NCBI GenBank assembly: GCA_012514775.1
Contig: JAAYZQ010000053.1
Span: forward strand, 1 to 7,473
Origin: Anaerolineaceae bacterium
Lineage (GTDB): Bacteria; Chloroflexota; Anaerolineae; JAAYZQ01
Length of the DNA: 7,473 nt
Reading direction: 5' to 3'
The translations under genes were made by a program, and so were the position numbers. The notes under the pieces are model-generated. The model worked only from the letters and a program-made list of their open reading frames with translations. It was not told the DNA's origin and made no database searches. Below are positions 1 to 5,276 of the stretch, in pieces. Numbering within the stretch: position 1 is the first letter of the stretch; each line of letters starts with the position of its first letter.

Positions 1-278
1 AACAGGATCTCGTAGATGGCGATGCGCAGGATATTCCGATCCACGATGGCGATTTGGTCCACCGGCCACTCGGGAGCGTACTGGCGGATCAGCCTGTCCA
101 GCTCCTCGCGATAGGCTTCGACGCCCTGGACCAGCTCGCGGGCAAAGCCCTCACCAGGATCAGGCAGCGGATTCTCCTCCAGCCGCCTCTCCAGCACGAG
201 GGTTGGGTGATGCCCTGCGCAGTCGATTTCGAACAGCGCCTGCAGCGCCAGAACGCGGGCGCGATGGCGAATCTTCAT
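1..278 (-). CDS. nusB: Transcription antitermination protein NusB, N-terminal part
   Basis: NusB binds the boxA element of nascent rRNA together with NusE (ribosomal protein uS10) and helps RNA polymerase read through rRNA operons; it acts in the cytoplasm. I translated the minus strand from the ATG at 278-276; the frame stays open to the window edge, giving 92 visible residues of a family that is usually about 130-150. It opens with the basic stretch MKIRHRARVLALQALFEID, typical of the NusB start, followed by FARELVQGV and, near the edge, YAPEW and VDRNILRIAIYEIL, the best conserved NusB block. The start overlaps the stop of the upstream asp23-like gene as ATGA, which points to translational coupling. 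The rest of the protein, including the last helices, lies outside the window. Identification is by family motifs seen directly. Confidence 0.93.
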   Translation of the reverse strand, partial: MKIRHRARVLALQALFEIDCAGHHPTLVLERRLEENPLPDPGEGFARELVQGVEAYREELDRLIRQYAPEWPVDQIAIVDRNILRIAIYEIL

Positions 279-649
279 CTAGCCCTTTCTTTCTTCTCGA
301 CGACATTTCCCCCCAATTCGGTTGCCACATCCTCGATGTGGACGTTCACCTCTCGCACGCTCATCCCCACGATATCCTCGATGGCGCGCGTGATCTCGGA
401 CTGCAGTTGGCGCCCCATCTGCAAAAGGTCGATGCCTCGCCGGGCAACCAGGTACACGTCGACGCTAACATTGCTCTCCACTACGCCCACCTGCACGCCG
501 CGGGCCGCCGTCTCCAGGCCGAGGAAGCGCTTGACCCCAGGGACGTTGTCGCTGAGACGATCCACGCCCGGCATCGCCCCCGCCGTCTTCTGGACGATGG
601 TCACCAGGACGTTGGGCGCGATCGAAACCTTGCCGAGATTTTCCTCCAC
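275..649 (-). CDS. Asp23/Gls24 family (DUF322, YloU-like) envelope stress protein
   Basis: A 124-residue protein of the Asp23/Gls24 family. In Firmicutes, members are linked to cell-envelope or alkaline stress (Asp23 of Staphylococcus is membrane-associated through a partner), but the single-copy relative next to nusB has no firmly assigned job. The family pattern is visible: GKVSIAPNVLVTIVQKTAG at residues 6-24, a GVQVGVVESNVSVDVYLVAR strand pair at about 51-70, LQSEITRAIEDIVGM at about 82-96 and the closing VREVNVHIEDV at about 98-108. There is no signal peptide or membrane segment. The start is GTG at 649-647: the fabG stop TGA lies 10 bases upstream and runs straight into a GGGAGGAG ribosome-binding site, leaving only a short spacer. 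The 3' end overlaps nusB by four bases (ATGA). The same asp23-nusB pairing is common in Firmicutes, so function in growth or envelope homeostasis is inferred, not shown. Confidence 0.85.
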   Translation of the reverse strand: MEENLGKVSIAPNVLVTIVQKTAGAMPGVDRLSDNVPGVKRFLGLETAARGVQVGVVESNVSVDVYLVARRGIDLLQMGRQLQSEITRAIEDIVGMSVREVNVHIEDVATELGGNVVEKKERAR

Positions 650-659
650 GACTCCTCCC

Positions 660-1406
660 TCACGCGATCAAGAGGCCGCCGTCCACGGCCAGGATCTGGC
701 CGGTGACAAAGCTCGCCTCGTCGGATGCCAGGTATGCGATGGCAGCCGCAATATCCTCGCCCGTGCCCGCCCGTCCCAGGGGCGCGCGCTCGATGGCCAA
801 CTGCACCAGGTCGTCGGGCAGCGAGGACGTCAGGTCCGTGGCCACGTAGCCGGGGGCCACCGCGTTGCACGTAATGCCCCGTGACCCCAGCTCCTTGGCC
901 ACGGTCTTGGTCAGGCCCACCAGCCCCGCCTTGGCCGAGGCATAGTTGGCCTGGCCCGCGTTGCCGTCGAGGCCCGACACCGAGGTGACGTTGACGATGC
1001 GGCCGTAGCGCTGTTTGACCATCGGGCGGCTCGCGGCCTTGATGCAGTTGAAGGCGCCCTTCAGGTTGGTGTCGATGACCAGGTCCCAATCCTCTTCCGT
1101 CATGCGCATGATGAGCGTGTCGCGCGTCGTCCCGGCATTGTTGACCAGGACATCCACGCGGCCGAACACCTCCCGGGCGCGGTCGATGAGTGCCTGGGCC
1201 TGGGCCACGTTGCTTACGTCGCACTGGGCGGCGATGGCCTGTCCGCCCGCGGCCTGAATCTCGCTGACCACTTGGTCGGCGGCGGCCTGGTTGCTCAAGT
1301 AGTTCACGACCACGCTGGCCCCTTCCCGGGCCAGCCGCAGGGCGATGGCGCGGCCGATGCCCCGCGCGCCTCCTGTCACGACGGCTACCTTGCCCTCAAA
1401 GCGCAT
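660..1406 (-). CDS. fabG: 3-oxoacyl-[acyl-carrier-protein] reductase FabG
   Basis: NADPH-dependent reduction of beta-ketoacyl-ACP to beta-hydroxyacyl-ACP, the first reductive step of type II fatty acid elongation. At 248 residues it is a normal-length classical short-chain dehydrogenase. Visible motifs are the cofactor-binding TGGARGIG at residues 11-18, CDVSN at 62-66, NNAG at 89-92, Asn114 in DTNLKG, and catalytic Ser142, Tyr155 and Lys159 in the segment TSVSG...GQANYASAKAG. The motif GQANY and the PGYVATDL segment at 185-192 favour FabG over a generic SDR. The ATG at 1406-1404 has a strong GGAGGAG site four bases upstream. fabD ends 18 bases before it and the asp23-like gene begins 10 bases after it, so it is co-transcribed. 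No acpP follows it here, unlike the usual fabD-fabG-acpP order. A PhaB-type acetoacetyl-CoA reductase is the main alternative, made less likely by the adjacent fabD. Confidence 0.93.
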   Translation of the reverse strand: MRFEGKVAVVTGGARGIGRAIALRLAREGASVVVNYLSNQAAADQVVSEIQAAGGQAIAAQCDVSNVAQAQALIDRAREVFGRVDVLVNNAGTTRDTLIMRMTEEDWDLVIDTNLKGAFNCIKAASRPMVKQRYGRIVNVTSVSGLDGNAGQANYASAKAGLVGLTKTVAKELGSRGITCNAVAPGYVATDLTSSLPDDLVQLAIERAPLGRAGTGEDIAAAIAYLASDEASFVTGQILAVDGGLLIA

Positions 1407-1424
1407 GGCTCTCCTCCCCGGCCT

Positions 1425-2363
1425 CTATGCCAGTCCACCGTTACGCACCGCCTCCAGGCTGCCGACGCTTTGAGCCTCGACCGACCCGTCGATACGGCGC
1501 ACGAGACCGGCAAGCACCTCTTTCGGTCCGATCTCGACAAACTTTTCCACGCCCTGCTCGACCATCCACTGCACCGAAGCGGTCCAGCGAACCGGCCAGG
1601 TAAACTGGCCGGCCAGCTCGTCGCGGATCTCGTCCACGGTCAGCAGCGGGCGAGCGCTGATGTTGGCAACCACCGGTATGACCGGCAGGCAAAAATTCGT
1701 GTCGTCGACCGCCGCCCGGTACTCGCGAACCACGCTGGCCATGAGTGGCGAATGGGCCGGGATGCTGACGGCCAGGGGCACGATCCGCTTTCCTCCCCGC
1801 TGGCGCAGCAGCTCGATGGCCCTGTCCAGGGCCTGGGCGTCGCCCGAAATCACGACCTGTCCCGGCGAGTTATAGTTGGCGATCTGCACCGGCCGCGACG
1901 TCTCGGCCGCGGCCTCCTTGCAGGCCTGCTCCACGTCCGCGTCGTCCATCTTGAGCACGGCAGCCATGCCGCCCGGGCTCTGCTCGCCGGCGAGCGTCAT
2001 GAGTCGCCCCCGCTCGCGGACCAGGCGCAGGCCCTCCTCAAAACCCATGGCTCCGCCCGCCACCAGCGCCGTCAGCTCGCCAAGGCTGTGGCCGGCGACC
2101 ATCGCGGCGGCCGGCAGCTTGCCTTCGGCCTTCAGGGCCTCCACCAGCGCCAGGCTGGTAACAAAGAGGGCCGGCTGTGTGTTGGCCGTCTCGTCCAGCA
2201 ATTCCCGCGGGCCCTGGAAGCATAGTTCCGATAGGGCAAAGCCCAGGACATCGTCGGCCTGTTGGTACAGGCGGCGCGCCTCAGGATAGGCCTCCGCCAC
2301 GTCCCGACCCATGCCCACGTCCTGGGAGCCCTGCCCGGGAAAGATCAGCGCTGTGTCAGCCAT
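1425..2363 (-). CDS. fabD: Malonyl-CoA:ACP transacylase FabD
   Basis: Transfers malonyl from malonyl-CoA to acyl carrier protein, supplying the extender unit for fatty acid synthesis. With the start chosen here it has 312 residues, the usual family length. The N-terminus reads MADTALIFPGQGSQ, with Gln11 in the GQGSQ oxyanion-hole motif. The nucleophile is Ser93 in GHSLG (91-95). Arg118 in RERGR matches the carboxylate-binding arginine, and His204 in PAHSPLM completes the catalytic pair. The C-terminal FVEIGPKEVLAGLVRRI segment is also typical. The frame stays open upstream to an ATG at 2417-2415, but that would add 18 unrelated residues and overlap the upstream gene. The ATG at 2363-2361 has an AGAGGAG site (2369-2375) five bases away and matches the family start. 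It sits 31 bases after the acyl-CoA dehydrogenase and 18 before fabG. Confidence 0.95.
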   Translation of the reverse strand: MADTALIFPGQGSQDVGMGRDVAEAYPEARRLYQQADDVLGFALSELCFQGPRELLDETANTQPALFVTSLALVEALKAEGKLPAAAMVAGHSLGELTALVAGGAMGFEEGLRLVRERGRLMTLAGEQSPGGMAAVLKMDDADVEQACKEAAAETSRPVQIANYNSPGQVVISGDAQALDRAIELLRQRGGKRIVPLAVSIPAHSPLMASVVREYRAAVDDTNFCLPVIPVVANISARPLLTVDEIRDELAGQFTWPVRWTASVQWMVEQGVEKFVEIGPKEVLAGLVRRIDGSVEAQSVGSLEAVRNGGLA

Positions 2364-2368
2364 GAATG

Positions 2369-2375
2369 CTCCTCT
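2369..2375 (-). promoter_or_regulatory. Ribosome-binding site deciding the fabD start
   Basis: AGAGGAG on the minus strand, five bases upstream of the ATG at 2363. It supports the 312-residue FabD over a form extended by 18 residues from the ATG at 2417. Confidence 0.8.
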
Positions 2376-2394
2376 GTCCTCGCTCCCATCCGCC

Positions 2395-3534
2395 TCACTT
2401 GCCCAACTGGCGGGCAATCACCATCCTCTGAATCTGGTTGGTGCCCTCGTAAATCTGGAGGAGCTTGGCGTCGCGCATCAGCTTCTCGACGGGGTTGTCC
2501 TTCATATAGCCCACCCCACCCAAGATCTGCACGGCGTCGGTGGTCACCTGCATGGCCGTGTCGGAGGCGAAACACTTGGCCATGGCCGACTTGGCCGTGG
2601 CCTTGATCCCCTGGTCCGCGCTCCAGGCTGCCTGCCAGGTGAGAAGGCGCGCCGCCTCGATCTTCATGGCCATGTCGGCGAGCATGAACGCCACCGCCTG
2701 ATTGTTTATGATCGGCGCCCCAAACTGCTGGCGCTCTTTGGCATACTTTGTAGCGTGCTCCAGGGCGGCCCGGGCCAGGCCCACGCTCAGGGCCGCCACG
2801 CCCGAGCGGCCAAAATCGAGGGTCTCCAGGGCGATGCCAAAGCCCCGCCCCCGCTTGCCCAGGAGATTGGCCTGGGGCACCCGAACGTTCTCAAAGGCCA
2901 GCTCGGCGGTGTTGGACGCCCGCTGCCCCATCTTGTCTTCGACCTTGACCACCCGTATGCCGGGCGTATCGGCCGGCACGACGATTGTCGATACCCCCCG
3001 CGGACCCCGCTCCGGATCGGTCTGGGCAAACACGACCAGGACGCTCGCCAGGGAGCCACTGGTGACAAAGCACTTCTGGCCGTTGATCACCAGGTCGTCG
3101 CCATCGGGCAGGGCCGTGGTCTTGATGGAGCCGGCGTCAGAGCCTGCCTCCCGCTCCGTCAGGCAAAAGGCGGCCAGCTTGGCCCCTTCGGCCACGGGCC
3201 TCAGGAATTTCTCCTTCTGCTCTTCGTTGCCAAAGAGCATGATGGGCGTCAGGGCCAGGCCGTTGACCAGGATGGTGATGCTGATGCCGGCGCAGGCCGC
3301 GCCCAGCTCCTCGGCGATCATGGCGCTCTGCAGGGCGCCGTAGCTCATGCCGCCGTACTCCTTCGGAATGGTTACGTTCAACAGGCCGGCGGCCTTGGCC
3401 TTCTGCACGATTCCTGGAGGAACCTCGGCCTTGCGATCGTACTCGGCTGCTATAGGCAGGATCTCTTCCTGGGCGAATTTACGCGCGCGGGCCTGGATAT
3501 CCCGCAAATCCTCGCTCAATGAGAAATCGATCAC
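2395..3534 (-). CDS. Acyl-CoA dehydrogenase (FAD-dependent, short/medium-chain type)
   Basis: A cytoplasmic flavoenzyme that introduces a trans-2,3 double bond into acyl-CoA thioesters, passing electrons to electron-transfer flavoprotein. It has 379 residues, the normal length for a single-domain acyl-CoA dehydrogenase. In order: the N-terminal helical domain, the FAD-contacting LTEREAGSD signature at about 125-133, a beta domain to about 220, and the C-terminal helical domain with ERQQFG at 267-272 and QILGGVGYMKD at 336-346. The likely catalytic base is Glu363 in IYEGTNQIQR, the position used by short-chain and butyryl-CoA dehydrogenases. The GTG at 3534-3532 is chosen because an AAGGAG site lies six bases upstream and MIDFSLSEDL is the usual family start; an upstream in-frame ATG at 3660 would run through a hairpin region. 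The chain-length specificity cannot be read from sequence. No etfA/etfB is visible. The gene probably begins the transcript that continues into fabD-fabG-asp23-nusB. Confidence 0.92.
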   Translation of the reverse strand: MIDFSLSEDLRDIQARARKFAQEEILPIAAEYDRKAEVPPGIVQKAKAAGLLNVTIPKEYGGMSYGALQSAMIAEELGAACAGISITILVNGLALTPIMLFGNEEQKEKFLRPVAEGAKLAAFCLTEREAGSDAGSIKTTALPDGDDLVINGQKCFVTSGSLASVLVVFAQTDPERGPRGVSTIVVPADTPGIRVVKVEDKMGQRASNTAELAFENVRVPQANLLGKRGRGFGIALETLDFGRSGVAALSVGLARAALEHATKYAKERQQFGAPIINNQAVAFMLADMAMKIEAARLLTWQAAWSADQGIKATAKSAMAKCFASDTAMQVTTDAVQILGGVGYMKDNPVEKLMRDAKLLQIYEGTNQIQRMVIARQLGK

Positions 3535-3540
3535 GGCTCT

Positions 3541-3546
3541 CTCCTT
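3541..3546 (-). promoter_or_regulatory. Ribosome-binding site deciding the acyl-CoA dehydrogenase start
   Basis: AAGGAG on the minus strand, six bases upstream of the GTG at 3534. It is the main evidence for a GTG start rather than the distant ATG at 3660. Confidence 0.8.
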
Positions 3547-3605
3547 ACAGCATCGTTGCCAGGCTCTGGCCCGGTACGCTCCCGGTCGACATGCCACCCC
3601 CGGAT

Positions 3606-3664
3606 AGCACAACAAGGCCGTGTGCCTGGTAACAGTTCCCGCGGAATGTTGCCACGACACGGCC
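3606..3664 (-). terminator. Long hairpin with U-rich tail, candidate intrinsic terminator
   Basis: On the minus strand an outer stem of 8 perfect pairs (GGCCGTGT with ACACGGCC, 3657-3664 and 3616-3623) encloses a small 3x4 internal loop. Inside that is a 7-base stem with one mismatch (GGCAACA with TGTTACC, 3647-3653 and 3628-3634), a one-base bulge, and a TTCC/GGAA stem closed by three bases. The hairpin is followed at once by TTGTTGTGCT, U-rich but not a pure U run. It lies between rpmF and the acyl-CoA dehydrogenase gene, where a transcript end makes sense. The tail is weaker than a textbook terminator, so a processing site, attenuator or protein-binding hairpin is also possible. I see no convincing promoter between it and the dehydrogenase start. 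Confidence 0.5.
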
Positions 3665-3685
3665 TCTCATTAACAGCATGCGAGC

Positions 3686-3705
3686 CGAGCACACCCCTGT
3701 GCTCG
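3686..3705 (-). repeat. 8-bp perfect hairpin just after the rpmF stop
   Basis: CGAGCACA and TGTGCTCG pair perfectly around a GGGG loop on the minus strand, starting four bases after the rpmF stop codon. No U-run follows, so it is not a standard intrinsic terminator. It could protect the rpmF mRNA 3' end after trimming or act together with the larger hairpin 21 bases downstream. Confidence 0.5.
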
Positions 3706-3709
3706 CCAC

Positions 3710-3895
3710 TTATTCAGGCTTGACTTCGACGACTTTGATGCCCTTATAGTTGCCACATGCAGGGCAAACCTGATGGGGCAGTCGCAGTTCATGGCAATTC
3801 GGGCAGGGCACCAGGTTGCGGGCTTGGATCGCATCGTGGCTACGGCGCCGGCCTTTGCGCCCTTTGCCCAGTTTATGCTTTGGCAGTGCTCCCAC
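3710..3895 (-). CDS. rpmF: 50S ribosomal protein bL32
   Basis: A small zinc-ribbon protein of the large ribosomal subunit. At 61 residues it matches the family. The basic N-terminus (PKHKLGKGRKGRRRSHDA) is the rRNA-binding tail, and the zinc ribbon uses Cys31 and Cys34 (CPNC) plus Cys44 and Cys47 (CPAC). All four cysteines are kept, so this is the zinc-binding form rather than the cysteine-free paralogue some bacteria use under zinc limitation. The start is GTG at 3895-3893: the yceD stop TGA lies just one codon upstream in the same frame, so no earlier start is possible. The best ribosome-binding site, AAAGGAG, is about 10 bases away, inside the end of yceD. Translation is therefore probably coupled to yceD. 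Transcription likely comes from the strong promoter at 4496-4524. Confidence 0.96.
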   Translation of the reverse strand: MGALPKHKLGKGRKGRRRSHDAIQARNLVPCPNCHELRLPHQVCPACGNYKGIKVVEVKPE

Positions 3896-3898
3896 TGG

Positions 3899-4453
3899 TC
3901 AATCGCTCCTTTCGTCGGATTCCGTCTCGTTGGTTATCAGTGCCTGCAGGGCAGCCCAACGCGGGTCGATGTCTGCCTGCTCGCACTGGCATTCTCCCAG
4001 ATTGCGGTTTCCACCGCACTTCGGACAAAGCCCGAGACAATCGGTCCGGCAAAGCGCTTCCGTCGGCGCTACCAACCACAACCCCTGGCGGATGACCTCC
4101 GTCAGGTCGAGGATGTGGTGCTCATCGATGATGAGCGCTTCGTCGTACTCCTCGTCCGGTATTGGATCCATCGGCACGTCGGCAATGCTGACGCTGGGAT
4201 GGAATTCCTCTTCAAGGTTCAAAGTCACCTGCACGTCGCAGGGCTCCAGGCAGCGCCGGCATTGGCCGCGGAGCACCGTCCGCAGTTTGCCGGTTACCAG
4301 GATACCCTGGCTCGTCCGCAGCAGGGTGATCTTGCCCTTCAGAGGACTCATCGGCTCCAGGTCCGGGTCCAGGCTGCTAACGTCTTCTTCCAGCTCGTAG
4401 CGTCGCTGGGCACCGGTGGGCCCCCTCAACAATTGGGCAACGTTATACTGCAT
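3899..4453 (-). CDS. yceD: YceD/DUF177 family protein, ribosome-biogenesis associated
   Basis: A 184-residue member of the DUF177 (YceD) family, which is nearly always encoded just before rpmF. Family members are linked to 23S rRNA accumulation or large-subunit assembly in plants and some bacteria, but the biochemical role is not settled. The sequence shows the two cysteine clusters of the family: Cys65, Cys68 and Cys72 in CRRCLEPC, and Cys135, Cys139, Cys143, Cys146, Cys155 and Cys157 in LCRTDCLGLCPKCG...CQC. The closing DPRWAALQAL (163-172) is also characteristic. The cysteine pattern suggests metal binding, which is inference. There is no signal peptide or membrane segment. The ATG at 4453-4451 has only a weak AGGA site about 10 bases upstream. 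The gene is the first of the yceD-rpmF transcript, about 36 bases after the predicted transcription start. Confidence 0.88.
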   Translation of the reverse strand: MQYNVAQLLRGPTGAQRRYELEEDVSSLDPDLEPMSPLKGKITLLRTSQGILVTGKLRTVLRGQCRRCLEPCDVQVTLNLEEEFHPSVSIADVPMDPIPDEEYDEALIIDEHHILDLTEVIRQGLWLVAPTEALCRTDCLGLCPKCGGNRNLGECQCEQADIDPRWAALQALITNETESDERSD

Positions 4454-4483
4454 CTCTTATCTATCCTAGCCGATCTGCTCGGG

Positions 4484-4513
4484 CAGGGTCGCTCCATTAT
4501 AGGCGAGACCCTG
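4484..4513. promoter_or_regulatory. Inverted repeat centred on the yceD -10 box, candidate operator
   Basis: CAGGGTC at 4484-4490 and GACCCTG at 4507-4513 are perfect inverted copies, separated by 16 bases whose middle six are the -10 hexamer (4496-4501). Two more pairs extend outside the arms after one mismatch (4481-4482 with 4515-4516), and three of the five inner positions on each side also match. Arm centres are 23 bases apart, near two helical turns, as expected for a dimeric repressor. The upstream arm lies in the promoter spacer and is not transcribed, so the symmetry is more likely read as DNA than as an RNA hairpin. No regulator gene is nearby. Confidence 0.5.
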
Positions 4514-4524
4514 TCCCCTGTCAA
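4496..4524 (-). promoter_or_regulatory. Consensus sigma70-type promoter for yceD-rpmF
   Basis: On the minus strand TTGACA (4519-4524) and TATAAT (4496-4501) match the housekeeping sigma consensus at all twelve positions, with the ideal 17-base spacer. The start of transcription is predicted near 4489-4490, giving a leader of about 36 bases before the yceD ATG. This is the only clear promoter in the window and implies strong transcription of the ribosomal protein gene, independent of recG-coaD. Confidence 0.88.
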
Positions 4525-4691
4525 GATAACGACGCGATCGGGCAAGGGTCGCCGGGCTCCAGCCTACCGCTCCACGCGCACGCAACCGGCTGCCAGCTCC
4601 GCCGCCCAGAGCGCGCCAGATAGCGATTCCGCGCGAACTGATACGGCGGCAACCGGGTGAGCGCCGGCGTGCGAAAGCCGTGGAGCCCCGG
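4525..4691. other. GC-rich intergenic stretch, no gene seen
   Basis: This 167-base part of the gap between the coiled-coil gene and the yceD promoter carries no convincing gene on either strand and no tRNA-like fold. It contains loose GC-rich inverted repeats (GCCGCC at 4601-4606 with GGCGGC at 4645-4650, plus a nested GCGCG/CGCGC pair). There is also an 8-base direct repeat, GCAACCGG, at 4582 and 4649. No U-run follows any hairpin, so I do not call a terminator for the upstream transcript. Confidence 0.4.
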
Positions 4692-5186
4692 CTAGGGGGC
4701 TTCTTGGAGCTCTTCCTCAACCGCCGGGGTAAGGGCCTCCAGGCCATTGCGGACGGTGGTCCGCAGGCCGGCAATCTGCCCCTCCAGGGTGCCGATCTGG
4801 CTGTCCAGCGAGACCAGGACCTGGCGGGCGTACTCGTCGGCCTCACCCTTCAGGACCTCGGCCTCGCGCTGGGCGCGCTCGATGATCGTCCTGCCGCGCT
4901 GCTCCGACATGCGGATGATCTCGTGCTGCTCCACCAGCTTGGCCGCGTCCTCCTGGGCGAGCTGCAGAAGCCGCTCGGCCTCCTCTTCGGCCTGGGCAAC
5001 GATCCGCTCCCGCTCCCGCTGGATCTTTTCGCCCTCCTTGACCTCGCGGGGAATCGCCGTGCGCATCTGGTCGATGATGTCCAGAAAATCGTCCTCGTTG
5101 ATGACGAGGAAGGCGCTCAGGGGCATGCGCCAGCTTTCGGTCAGCAACCGCTCCAGCCGATCGATCAGATGATTGATGTCGCTCAA
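4692..5186 (-). CDS. Conserved coiled-coil protein of unknown function next to coaD
   Basis: A 164-residue protein whose function I do not recognise. Residues 1-20 (MSDINHLIDRLERLLTESWR) form a helix, followed by MPLSAFLVINEDDFLDIIDQMRTAIP (21-46), a conserved-looking motif. Residues 47-120 are a long charged helix rich in Glu, Arg, Gln and Ala (for example ERERIVAQAEEEAERLL), which suggests a coiled coil, and a second helix runs from about 125 to 163. There is no signal peptide or membrane segment. From memory, similar proteins with an N-terminal hinge motif and an ATP-synthase-b-like helix sit beside coaD in many Firmicutes, usually labelled hypothetical or ATPase; I could not confirm this by search. 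The TTG at 5186-5184 is preferred because AAAGGAGG lies nine bases upstream. An earlier TTG at 5207 would place that site inside the coding region. Confidence 0.8.
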   Translation of the reverse strand: MSDINHLIDRLERLLTESWRMPLSAFLVINEDDFLDIIDQMRTAIPREVKEGEKIQRERERIVAQAEEEAERLLQLAQEDAAKLVEQHEIIRMSEQRGRTIIERAQREAEVLKGEADEYARQVLVSLDSQIGTLEGQIAGLRTTVRNGLEALTPAVEEELQEAP

Positions 5187-5195
5187 AGCCAGTCC

Positions 5196-5203
5196 CCTCC
5201 TTT
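5196..5203 (-). promoter_or_regulatory. Ribosome-binding site deciding the coiled-coil gene start
   Basis: AAAGGAGG on the minus strand, nine bases before the TTG at 5186. It argues for the 164-residue form and against the TTG at 5207, which overlaps the site. Confidence 0.75.
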
Positions 5204-5276
5204 GCAAAGGTCGTCCATTGCCGGCGGTGGCGGCCCGTCGTCCGCAGCGTCCGCCGCCTTTTCAGGCGCCCGTGGT

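Noticed and set aside
54..884. Plus-strand open frame of 276 codons opposite nusB, asp23-like and fabG
   Set aside because: Crosses three real genes in antisense with no motif; Thr/Ser/Arg-rich shadow.
601..1224. Minus-strand frame of 207 codons inside fabG
   Set aside because: Alternative frame of fabG, Gly/Arg/Pro-rich, with no motif; FabG has the full catalytic set.
1272..2225. Plus-strand open frame of 317 codons opposite fabD
   Set aside because: Antisense shadow rich in His, Arg and Gly; FabD catalytic motifs on the other strand are complete.
2311..3522. Plus-strand open frame of 403 codons opposite the acyl-CoA dehydrogenase
   Set aside because: Antisense shadow of a well-supported gene; low-complexity composition and no recognisable motif.
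3560..3615. Promoter for the acyl-CoA dehydrogenase block
   Set aside because: TTGTTG and TGCTATCC were considered as -35 and extended -10 parts, but no pairing has acceptable hexamers and spacing together.
3535..3660. N-terminal extension of the acyl-CoA dehydrogenase from the ATG at 3660
   Set aside because: The added 42 residues resemble no family member and run through the long hairpin; the GTG at 3534 has a good ribosome-binding site.
4466..4846. Minus-strand frame of 126 codons over the end of the coiled-coil gene and the yceD promoter
   Set aside because: It reads through the consensus promoter and is Arg/Ser/Gly-rich like other shadow frames; no good ribosome-binding site.
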